64,000 bases of DNA from Doris montereyensis (taxonomy: Eukaryota; Mollusca; Gastropoda; Nudibranchia; Dorididae). This document shows positions 50,866 to 60,404 of the stretch, one piece after another; within the stretch, counting starts at the first letter, position 1; each line of letters begins with the position of its first letter. The translations under genes and the position numbers were made by a program. The notes under the pieces are model-generated. The model ran no database searches, was not told the origin of the DNA, and saw nothing but the letters and a program-made list of their open reading frames with translations. The DNA is taken from NCBI GenBank assembly GCA_037039925.1, contig JAXRKP010001354.1:20001-84000 (forward strand). The letters are read 5' to 3'.

Positions 50866-53800
50866 GTAAAGATAAGACGAATATCATGTATTTGTAGTAC
50901 ATGTACGTGCCTTCGCACAAGTGCAGGCTCACTGAATGTATAACGTATCCCCCCCCCCCCCCCCCCCCATAAAAACCCAAAAACAAACAAAAACAACAAA
51001 CAAACCAAACAAACAACAGCAACAAACAAAAAAAACAATTAAAAACAGAGCAGATCATTCCATTCAAAGTCCTGATTCAACTTCATATGGAACTTGCCTA
51101 GTAGAGCTGCCTGTCAGGCAGGTCATATTAAGACACTGACTATATCTCTCTATAGCTGGTTACTCATTTACATGAGTTCAACGTCATCCCACCCCTCCCT
51201 CCTCCAACTGAAAATAAATAAATCAGCCAGGATTTTAACTAGCATCGTCATGACCATAAATTCACAACACTACCAGCTGCGCCATAAAATATGAAAATTA
51301 AATATAGATGGATTTATAGTCTGTATGCCCGTAAAAGTGCCTGATTTGATTTACCCACATCCGCAACTAAGGTGATCTCGGAGTTTGTGGTAGGTTTTCA
51401 ATTTTGCTCGGACTGCCTTGTAAACAGTCAAGGGATCTTTAACGTTCACAGAGTGTTGTGATGTAGACACAGGACCTCCTTTTTATCGCCTGTCACCGAT
51501 GGGACTCAGGTCTCGATCCACCTACCTGGACCGGGTGGGGGGAGGGGAGGGGAGGGGGTAGATTTTTGCCCGAAAGAAAACGAAAACAATTTTTCAACTG
51601 GTGGCTTCAAACCCACTACCTTTTGGGTTGATAAGCCGGCATCTTCCCTCTGGACTACAGAGTCATTTCGCGCAAAAGCGCAGGCTCATGGACTGTGTAT
51701 CGTTCATCCCCTGTCAGGTCATTTCATTCAAAGATCCCCTCCCCCCCCAACATGGACTGTGCATCGTTCATCCCCTGTCAGGTCATTTCATTCAAGAGAT
51801 GGTCGTCCCCTGTCAGGTCCCCCCCCAACATGGACTGTGTATCGGTCGTCCCCTGTCAGGTCATTTCATTCCCCCCCCCCCAACATGGACTGTGTATCGG
51901 TCATCCCCTGTCAGGTCATTTCATTCAAAGATCCCCCCCCCCCCAACATGGACTGTGTATCGTTCATCCTCTGTCAGGTCATTTCATTCAAAGATCCCCC
52001 CCCCCACATGGACTGTGTATCGTTCATCCCCTGTCAGGTCATTTCATTCAAAGATCCCATTCCCCCCCCCACATTGACTGTGTATCGTTCATCCCCTGTC
52101 AGGTTATTTCATTCAAAGATCCCCCCCCTCCCCCCCCCCCATATGGACTGTGTATCGTTCCCTGTCAGGTCATTTCATTCAAAGATCCCCCCCACATGAC
52201 TGTGTATCGTTCATCCCCTGTCAGGTCATTTCATTCAAAGATCCCCCCCCCCCCCCCACATGGACTGTGTATCGTTCATCCCCTGTCAGGTCATTTCATT
52301 CAAAGATCCCCCCCCCCCACATGGACTGTGTATCGTTCATCCCCTGTCAGGTCATTTCATTCAAAGATCCCCCCCCACATGGACTGTGTATCGTTCATCC
52401 TCTGTCAGGTCATTTCATTCAAAGATCCCCCCCACATGGACTGTGTATCGTTCATCCAGGTCCTGATCCCCCAGGTCATTTCATTCAAAGATCCCCCCCC
52501 CACATGGACTGTGTATCGTTCATCCCCTGTCAGGTCATTTCATTCAAAGATCCCCCCCCACATGGACTGTGCATCGTTCATCCCCTGTCAGGTCATTTCA
52601 TTCAAAGATCCCCCCCCATGGACTGTGTATCGGTCATCCCCTGTCAGGTCATTTCATTCAAAGATCCCCCCCACATGGACTGTATGTCATCCCCTGTCAG
52701 GTTATTTCATTCAAAGATCCCCCCCACATGGACTGTGCATCGTTCATCCTCTGTCAGGTCATTTCATTCAAAGATCCCCCCCAACATGGACTGTGTATCG
52801 TTCATCCTGTCAGGTCATTTCATTCAAAGATCCCGCCCCCCACATGGACTGTGTATCGTTCATCCCCTGTCAGGTCATTTCATTCAAAGATCCCCTCCCC
52901 CCATCCCCACATGGACTGTGCATCGTTCATCCCCTGTCAGGTCATTTCATTCAAAGATCCCCCTCCCCCCACATGGACTGTGTATCGTTCATCCTCTGTC
53001 AGGTCATTTCATTCAAAGACCCCCCCCCCCCCCCCCACATGGACTGTATCGTTCATCCTCTGTCAGGTCATTTCATTCATGGACTGCATCGTTCATCCCC
53101 TGTCAGGTCATTTCATTCAAAGATACCCCCCCCCCCCAACATGGACTGTACATCGTTCATCCCCTGTCAGGTCATTTCATTCAAAGACCCCCCCTCCCTC
53201 CCCACATGGACAATCGTTCCCTCCTGTCAGGTCATTTCATTTCATTCATCGTTCACCCCCCTGGCAGGTCATTTCATTCAAAGACCCCTCCCCCCAAACC
53301 CCCTCGTCATCATTTCCATGTATGTAAGAACCCTTAAACCACATCAAATACAATCAAATCTTCAACTCTTCCACGCTTCCTAGGCAACCCGATTACGTCA
53401 TCAGGCAAGCGTAAACAGTTGGTGAAAATGACATCCATTGTGATGATTCCTGTGGTGGTGCTGACAGGCCTGACAGCCAACGCGTTCTTCACCACCTTCA
53501 CCAACTACATCAACTCGTCTGAGATCCGTGAGATTCTACTGTACAGGTCATACACAAGTTACTGACATTCCTTTGACTAGGTGGGGGGGGGGTGGGGGGC
53601 GGGGTGGGTGGGGAGGGGAGGGGTGGGAGAGGTTGAAGTTGTATTTGTTTTTTACGCTGGTTAATGGCATTAATGTGGTTTTGGTGGGTTTTGAAGTTGT
53701 ACTTCCCTACACTAGATTGGTTAATGATATTAATTTGGTTTGGCGGATTTTGAAGTTGTAATTTCTTATACACTAGTTAATGATATTAATTTGGTTTGGA

Positions 53801-55739
53801 GGATTTTGAAGTTGTAATTATTTATACACTAGTTAATGATATTAATTTTTGTTTGGCGGATTTTGAAGTTGTAATTTCTTATACACTAGTTAATGATATT
53901 AATTTTGTTTGGCGGATTTTGAAGTTGTAATTTGTTAGACACTAGTTAATGACATTAGTTTGGTTTGGCGGATTTTGAAGTTGTAATTTCTTATACACTA
54001 GATAATGACATTAGTTTGGTTTGGCGGATTGAAGCAATTTCTTAGACACTAGATAATGATCTTAATTTTGTTTGGCGGATTTTGAAGTTGTATTTTCTTA
54101 CACACTAGTTGAAGATGTAATTTGATTGAATTATTTTAGAGTTGTATATGAGTGTTAGTTTCCTACTCATGCATACTTCTCACAGAGGACATTTCACATA
54201 TTATCGACCTTTGAATATTTACCTTAACGTGGATTATTGTGTCATCACAGTCGTCGTACACGTGAAAAACAAAACAAAACAACAAACGAGATTCATAAAT
54301 ACAATCAAATTTCAGGATTATTTTTAATGTAAAATCAGTTTTTGACGTCATCAGGCAGTAATTTGTTTCCCCATCCGGATAGCTAGATCGTGTTTTATTT
54401 TGACGCAAAAAATCTCAAAGTACTGAGTTTTTTGTTTGTTTGTTTTGTTTTTGTTTTTATTTTCCCCCATTAGCATTTTTTCCTGTCCATTATAATATGT
54501 GGTGATCAGCAGGGTAAATTGAAAGAAAACAAAAGGACGGGAAGACGTGGTAAAAAAAATGAAAGGAAAGAAGTAGGACTTATAGCATTGCCCTTCAACC
54601 GCCTAATTCCCAAAGTATTAACAATTATGTCTTTCGCTGAGATTGTTTGACTGTTAGTCTACTTTTCCATATTGTTACGAAGGGAGGAATGGAGCAGGCA
54701 GCTGTCCCTAAATCTAGAAGTTGACGTAGACAATCTAGTAACACCAAGGCCTGATTAATAATTATAAGGAGGTTATTTATTATACTCACAGCCGACAATC
54801 AATCAAAGAGATGGAGCAAATTATCACAATTGCTGGCATAACGAGGTGGAATCTATTCTACGTTTCTCTCTCTTATCATGGGAAACACCCGCTATTTATA
54901 ATCCAAAACTAAGATGTTTCTAGAAACGGAAATGTCCCCATCATTCCAAACATTTCTACAGCGTTCTCTCACTTTCCAGAAATAAACGAATTGATACTAG
55001 AGCACACCAAAACGATTACATCACAAACTCAATAGGGGTTTTACACACACTAATATTGATTACGTAATATGCTTTTCGAGGGTAATCCCTTGCAAAACTA
55101 TAAGTAAGTATGTTACACATATGAAACAAATAAAATGAAATAATGCGTAAACAATCACCTTTCTATGTTATGCTGCTGACAGGATAAATTCAATCAATGA
55201 TTGGCAACCAATCTCCTTAACGCCGATTTCATACGGTTTTAATGGCGGAATGTTAGCCAGGAAGTTTGAACTGCTTGGATACATTGCAGTCAGCAGTAAG
55301 ACTCAAATTGACATTAAATTAATTTTTTCCCTTTTTCTCCTTCTGTTCTTACTCTGTCGATTAGTGTTGAACTTGGAAAGGTCATTCATTTCCTGCAAGA
55401 GGAGAGAGACATGAGTGCTCTGTATCTTAGTGATCTTGGGAGGTCAAGGTCAAAGAGTCTGCTCCTTCAGCGATACCCCGAAACGGACAGAGCCCTGGAA
55501 AAATTGCCTTTTGGACAACTGGTACGTACATCTTCATTCGTTGGGCTGAGGAACCACAGACAGATTAACATAATTTTGTCCCGACACTGTCAAGAACAAA
55601 ACACCCTTATCCTATCCCTCTATTTTTAAAACCATTATTCTACCTCTATTTATCTATCCATTTATATATCCATCTATCAACCTATCTGTCTATCTACCTT
55701 TCCATCTAAGAATGTTCTATATTGTCCAATGAACAGATA

Positions 55740-55783
<44 letters not shown>

Positions 55784-58700
55784 TTAGTTGTTCATTGTTC
55801 TACTACTCTTGCTGTTGTAATTTTTGCATGTTCATTTACTAGTTTATTAGATATGTAAAAGAACAGTATGACAAGAAAAACATTCGCCCCCCCCCATTTT
55901 TTAAATTTATCCCCCCCCCCCCTTGGTGTTTCTATTTTCAAGGGCGACGGTTTGTAGCATGCTGTTAATTACAAGCGGGAATTTAGACATTAGTTTTACG
56001 TTTGGCATAAAATGGATATAGTGTCCAAATATTCACCTAACAGGTTTAAGACTTTTTTTGTTTTCTTTTGTTTTCCTGTTAAACCAAAGACACACCAATA
56101 AGCCCATCCATTGATACGACACTCAATCTTATTAGTTTATTCATTCATTCATTCATTCATTCATTCATTCATTCATTCATTCATTCATTCATTCATTCAT
56201 TCATTCATTTGTTCCTTCATTCATTTTTTCCTTCATTCATTCATTGATTCATTCATTCATTCATTCATTCATTCATGCTTTCATTCATTCATTCATTCAT
56301 TCATTATGTGCCTTTCTGATTGGCGTTGGCTATCGCATCTCTTCATTTTCCATGATTATCTGTTACACTGATAGCGGCATTAGATGCATTTGTACTTGCT
56401 CCCAGCCAATTTGTGATGTTATCTAACATTTCTTTTCGTTGATATTCAGAGCTGTCTTTCCTTTTAATTTTCCTGTTGTTATCAGAATATTTTCTAATAT
56501 TTTCCTTCTCCTTATGTACCCAAAGAATTTTGACTGCCTTTTCATGATGTTCGTAATCTCCTTTTGGGATGGAACTCAGTTGAAAACCTTTCTTGAGTTT
56601 TTCGAGTAAAATTTACCCCCCCCACTGGTCCAGGTAGATGGATCGACACCTAGTCTCTTTGAAGACGCACGATAAGAAGGAGGTCCTGTGTGCAGATCAC
56701 AACACTCTGTATACGTTAAAGACCCTTTGGCGGTTTACACGGCAGTTTGGGAAAAATTAAACAAAAATCCTACTAGAAACCCCGAGATCACCTTAGTTGT
56801 GGATGTGGATAAATCAAATCAAACATGTTCTTTAGGTTTCAGTTTCCTTTAAGCTTATCATGGTAATTTGTCTTCCTTGCTATCCATGGTACCCCGAACA
56901 TTCGTTTCAAATCCACATTTCCGTTGCTCCTACTTTCCTCCTAATGTAATCACTACTTGTCTAGGTCTCAAAAGCATAATAGAAGCCTGGTTATATGTAG
57001 TATTGGAGTATTTCTTTTGGGAAGACTGGTTCTATGTAACATCTTTCTTTCTTTATCAGTTTTCATTCTACCTTTCGGTGTATGTGTTCAGATGCCCGAG
57101 ATGATCTTTTTCCAGGATGCCATGTCCTGGCATTTTATGTTTTCTTACAAATATGTTAAATTTGTATGCTTTAATGCCTCTTTTATATCTTCTTCCTACT
57201 TTCTCCGAGGTCTGCCTTTTTGTCTTTTACATTGGGCTTTAGCACAGTATACTGATTTAGCTTTTCTATTGTCATCCATTCGGTTTACATGCCCAAATCA
57301 TCTCAATTGATTTATTTCTATCTTAGTTTTCATACCATCTGCTTTGGTTTGATCTCTTATTGCTGTGTTTCTGATTTTGTCTCTTTTAGTTTTCCCTACT
57401 ACTCTTCTTAGATATTTCATTTCAGCTGCCTGAACTCTACTGTGCTCTCTACTGTCTAAGGTCCAGGTTTCGCTGCCATAAAGGAGAGTGAGACAATAAA
57501 CTGTGTTGTATACTGCCATTTTGGTTTTTGTTGACAATTCTTGTTTACCAGCAAATGCATTTCCTAGATGGTTATATATTGCACTTGTCTTTTGGATTCT
57601 CTGGCTGATTTCTTCTCTTAGTTTTCCCTCTGAGTTAATCATTACTCTTAGGTAATTGTAGCTGTGAACTTAATCTAAATTCTTCCTGCCCAATTAAAAT
57701 TTTTGTGTTTTAGCTTTATTTTGGTTTTCTTTGCATTTACTCTCATTCCTCTTTTATTTAGTTCATTGTTCATAATGTTGATATTCGACTGAATGTCACT
57801 TCCTGGTTTTCTCAAAAGAACTAAATGATCGACAAATGAAAGCATTGATACATTTAGTGGTTTAAGCTTCCACATACTTTCATTCATTTTCTTCATTTTT
57901 GAGGATGCCTTTACGACTGAATCCATACATATGATAAACAAAAGAGGACTTAGGATACAACCCTGTCTTACTCCTATATCAACATTAAATTCTGCAGATA
58001 TGTTCCAGCTACTCTCACAGCAAATATTGGTTTATTGTAAAAAACTTTTTAATGGCTTTAAGTTTTGCTCTATATTATGTTCTTTTAAAGAATGCCACAG
58101 TTCGTCCCTCGTCACAGTGTCAAATGCGTTTTCTACGTCTATACAAAAACAGGTACAAGTAAATGTTTCTCTCAAGGAAGTTATCTATTATTTGTCTTAT
58201 TGTAAATATGTGGTCTTGTGCACTTCTTCCGGGTCTAAATCCACTCTGATGTTCTTCAATCTGATCCTCTACTCTTTTCCTTAGCCTCATACTCCAGTAT
58301 CCTGGCATATATTTGTCCTGGTACGCTAAGTAGTGATATCCCTCTAAATAGTTTGAGCATTCCATAGTTGATCCTTTCTGTCAGTATTAACTCCCTTAGC
58401 CTTTGGTCGGTCAAGATCGGCCTGCAAGGCAGCAGGCTGTTATATGTCCGGTTTAGCTCCTTAGCCTTTGATCAGCCAGGATTTACCTGTTCACTGCCCG
58501 GTCTATGTAATATTTGAGAATGTTTTGGAGGAAGACTGGTTCTATGTAATTTTCGAGCATTTTTTGGGAAGACTGGTTCTATTGGCATTGGAATATTTCT
58601 TTTGGGGTGACATGTGACATTGGAGTATTTCTTTTGGGAAGAATAGTTCTATACGACGTTGGAGTATTTCGTTGGGAAGAATAGTTCTATGTGACATTGG

Positions 58701-60365
58701 AGTATTTCTTTGGAAGAATAGTTCTTTCTATACGACGTTGGAGTATTTCGTTGGGAAGAATAGTTCTATACGACGTTGCAGTATTTCTTTTGGAAGAATA
58801 GTTCTATACGACATTAGAGTACTTCTTTTGGAAGAATAGTTCTATGTGACATTGGGGTATTTCTTTGGGAAGAATAGTTCTATACGACGTTGCAGTATTT
58901 CGTTGGGAAGAATAGGTCTATACGACATTGGAGTACTTCTTTTGGAAGAATAGTTCTATGTGACATTGGAGTATTTCTTTGGAAGATTAGTTCTATAAGA
59001 GTAGTTCTATACGACGTTGGAGTATTTCTTTGGGAAGAATAGTTCTATGTTTGATTGGAGTATTTCTTTGAAATGGACAAAAACTTTATAAACATTGTGT
59101 CCATTTGAACGTTGTGTGAAGGCAAAGTTTCACTCAGCATTTTGATCTCATCGGTGACGAAGTCAAAAACTGTATGCGGACTAAGTAAAGGCCATTACGT
59201 CCCACAGAGCTGAAGCGTTTCCCAGTTTCTGTAGCGTGAAACGGAACCGGTGATGATAATTACCTCTTGGATAGGACGCAAGTCTGACGCAGGTGTTTAC
59301 CCCCCCCCAAGCCAATGTATCCATTTGTGCCTGGGTAGAGTGGGGAAAATGCGTGTTAAGTATCTTTTCCAGGAAACACAATGTCGGATCTAACTTTTTT
59401 TAGGATTTGAACCCGGAACCTCATGATACCAAGTCCAGTAGCCTAACCACTCGGCCAACGACGCCACATGCATGCAGGCTATGTGTCCATTATACTTTAT
59501 GAGAGTGTAGACGAGCGGTATGTCCCTTACCATTGGGATAAGAAACATGTACGCTCCATGGACAACATTTTACAAGATAAATGACTTTTTTTTTTTTTAA
59601 ATGGATCAAATGTATGGACATTTATTTAAAAGAAAAGCAATGATTTGTATAGCCAATAATATGCATACCTTTTCAAGTTAATATTCTCTCAATAATGTTT
59701 TGTAATTCTCAGACAATCATCAATTTGCCATGGTTTGGTTGTTCCTAATGGATGCCATTTTCTGTTTGCCCTTTATTTGTATAGGTGTGAATGTATTTAT
59801 TGAAAGCAAGTTGACTTTGATAGAGATGCATTAATAAAATTCGAAGAATTATTGTAATTCATTTTCACCATACAAAAACCAAAAAAACCCACAACCCCTC
59901 CCCAAAACTGCCAATCGATTACGCCACCAACAAAAATAACAACAACAATAACACAAACTCATAAGTAAGCCAAACAAATTCTCATACTGCCCTCCTCCCC
60001 CCAACACCCCCCCTCACCCGAAAAAAGAAAAACAAAAGACCTAAATAAATAAAACAACAACAACAAAAGTAACGTATATTAACTATTTATATGCTGACTG
60101 ACGTTGTTGGTTTCGCCTTGGGTCTTTGTTGTATCTGTGACTCTGTAATAAACTCCCTACTTCGTGATGACCTTGTTGCTATTGTCGTGCACCATAGGTC
60201 CTAGCCTGACTCGTGCCGAGTTCCAGTCCAAAGACAAGTTTCTGTCGTACCTGAACCGGCATCGTAACGAGTTGGACACTCTAAACCAGACAGTGACACA
60301 GGAGCTGGAGATGTACACAAATCTCATCCGGGTCTTCATAACTTGGCTATACTCTGCCATTACAG
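50735..60365 (+). CDS. NIT-domain membrane receptor, probably receptor guanylate cyclase, 5' four exons, partial
   Basis: Four exons encode a basic cytoplasmic start ([12 protein letters not shown] ... KRRVLQR), then [10 protein letters not shown] followed by a membrane segment ([20 protein letters not shown]), and then an extracellular region: [89 protein letters not shown] and ITWLYSAIT. The order VHxLQxERDxSALY ... HRxxLD ... E..-YT..I..FI.WLY.AI is that of the NIT (nitrate and nitrite sensing) domain, in invertebrates often joined to a second membrane helix and an adenylate/guanylate cyclase domain. The cyclase part would be beyond the window, so that end is an inference. One base too many at about 53387-53391 breaks the frame between exons 1 and 2. 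Introns are filled with minisatellites. Confidence 0.85.
50948..50968. repeat. Poly-C run after a family 4 SINE relic
   Basis: A run of about 20 C follows GTGCAGGCTCACTGAATGTA; the same arrangement of a GCAGGCTCA(C/T) word, a GACTGT word and C runs begins the 58-bp array at 51660. Confidence 0.8.
51345..51680 (-). mobile_element. tRNA-derived SINE, family 2
   Basis: Reverse complement: TTACCCACATCCGCAACTAA, CGGACTGCCTTGTAAACAGT, GGACCTCCTTTTTATCGCC, GATGGGACTCAGGTCTCGAT, CACCTACCTGGACC, and at the right the tRNA-like head (TGGCTTCAAACCCACTACC, CTCTGGACTACAGAGTC). Confidence 0.82.
51685..53300. repeat. 58-bp minisatellite with a C run in every unit
   Basis: About 27 units: ACATGGACTGTGTATCGTTC, ATCCCCTGTCAGGTCATTTC, ATTCAAAGAT and then 6 to 15 C. 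The C run length differs from unit to unit and nearly all length variation is there. Long open frames (up to 562 codons) cross it because no unit contains a stop in those frames. It lies in the first receptor intron and ends about 80 bases before exon 2. Confidence 0.97.
53384..53546 (+). CDS. NIT receptor exon 2, membrane segment
   Basis: Acceptor CTTCCTAG, donor TACAG|GTCATA. The long frame reads [53 protein letters not shown]. It needs phase 1 at the 5' side whereas exon 1 leaves phase 2; reading [12 protein letters not shown] across the joint requires one base less in CCCG at 53388-53391. Confidence 0.85.
53640..54130. repeat. 55-bp minisatellite
   Basis: About eight units of TTGGTTTGGCGGATTTTGAA, GTTGTAATTTCTTATACACT and AGTTAATGATATTAA, starting about 100 bases after exon 2 of the receptor. 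It is preceded by a G-rich stretch (53582-53630). Confidence 0.95.
54131..54465. other. Receptor intron, unassigned
   Basis: Nothing recognised. Confidence 0.3.
54470..54610 (-). repeat. Dispersed repeat family 5
   Basis: Reverse complement: ATTATAATATGTGGTGATCA, GGGTAAATTGAAAGAAAAC, GAAAGAAGTAGGACTTATAG and CAACCGCC. Confidence 0.6.
54673..55117 (+). mobile_element. Solo LTR with 5-bp target duplication CATAT
   Basis: 445 bases beginning TGTTACGAAGG and ending GTATGTTACA (TG...CA borders), flanked by CATAT at 54668-54672 and 55118-55122. A diverged copy is at 13965. No internal coding region, so it is a solo LTR left by recombination. The superfamily cannot be told from the LTR. Confidence 0.85.
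55365..55525 (+). CDS. NIT receptor exon 3
   Basis: Acceptor TCGATTAG. Encodes [40 protein letters not shown] and [14 protein letters not shown]. Two donors overlap: ACTG|GTACGT at 55522 and GGTAC|GTACAT at 55526; only the second gives the phase (1) needed by exon 4. Confidence 0.9.
55743..55780. repeat. (AT)n microsatellite
   Basis: 19 AT units. Confidence 0.98.
55781..56135. other. Receptor intron, unassigned
   Basis: Contains two C runs (55886-55896, 55909-55922); nothing else was seen. Confidence 0.35.
56138..56305. repeat. (TTCA)n microsatellite
   Basis: TTCA units with three short interruptions. The Phe/Ile/His/Ser-rich open frame across it is a product of the repeat. Confidence 0.98.
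56590..56825 (+). mobile_element. tRNA-derived SINE, family 2 (head missing)
   Basis: GGTCCAGGTAGATGGATCGA, CACCTAGTC, GGAGGTCCTGTGTGCAGATC, ACAACACTCTGTATACG and AAACCCCGAGATCACCTTAG, with a short AAATC tail. Confidence 0.78.
56990..57039 (+). repeat. Left remainder of the 38-bp minisatellite
   Basis: ATTGGAGTATTTCTTTTGGG and AAGACTGGTTCTATGTAA is one unit of the array that continues at 58510, cut off by the LINE at 57040. Confidence 0.85.
57040..58501 (-). mobile_element. LINE of the 17232 family inserted in a 38-bp minisatellite
   Basis: Flanked by the 9-base duplication TCTATGTAA (57031-57039 and 58502-58510). On the minus strand: [18 protein letters not shown], a degraded middle, [37 protein letters not shown] (YADD region), [36 protein letters not shown]. 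The endonuclease region is missing: from the early reverse transcriptase (MECSNY) it jumps to leader words (CTGCCTTGCAGGCCGATC, CCAAAGGCTAAGG), so it is internally deleted. Frameshifts and stops are present. Confidence 0.87.
58510..59075. repeat. 38-bp minisatellite
   Basis: About 14 units of TTGGAGTATTTCTTTGGGAA and GAATAGTTCTATACGACG, with short deletions. Unit variants include ATGTGACA for ATACGACG. Confidence 0.95.
59187..59467 (-). mobile_element. tRNA-derived SINE, family 1
   Basis: Reverse complement: CCCACAGAGCTGAAGCGTTT, GACGCAAGTCTGACGCAGG, TAGGATTTGAACCCGGAACC, CTAACCACTCGGCCAACGAC then GCCAC. Confidence 0.88.
59468..60197. other. Receptor intron, unassigned
   Basis: Nothing recognised; A-rich and C-rich simple stretches between 59870 and 60070. 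Confidence 0.35.
60198..60365 (+). CDS. NIT receptor exon 4
   Basis: Acceptor CACCATAG, donor TTACAG|GTAAGC. Encodes [38 protein letters not shown] and [17 protein letters not shown]. Leaves phase 1. The rest of the gene lies right of the window. Confidence 0.92.
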
Positions 60366-60404
60366 GTAAGCCATTCAGTTTTCACTGGCTAGGTTGTCCA
60401 CATG

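Noticed and set aside
51695..53383. Open frame of 562 codons with His/Ser/Phe-rich repeats
   Set aside because: It follows the 58-bp array; all three frames are open over long stretches, C run lengths shift the frame between units, and it continues to within a base of an intron acceptor. No sign of protein selection.
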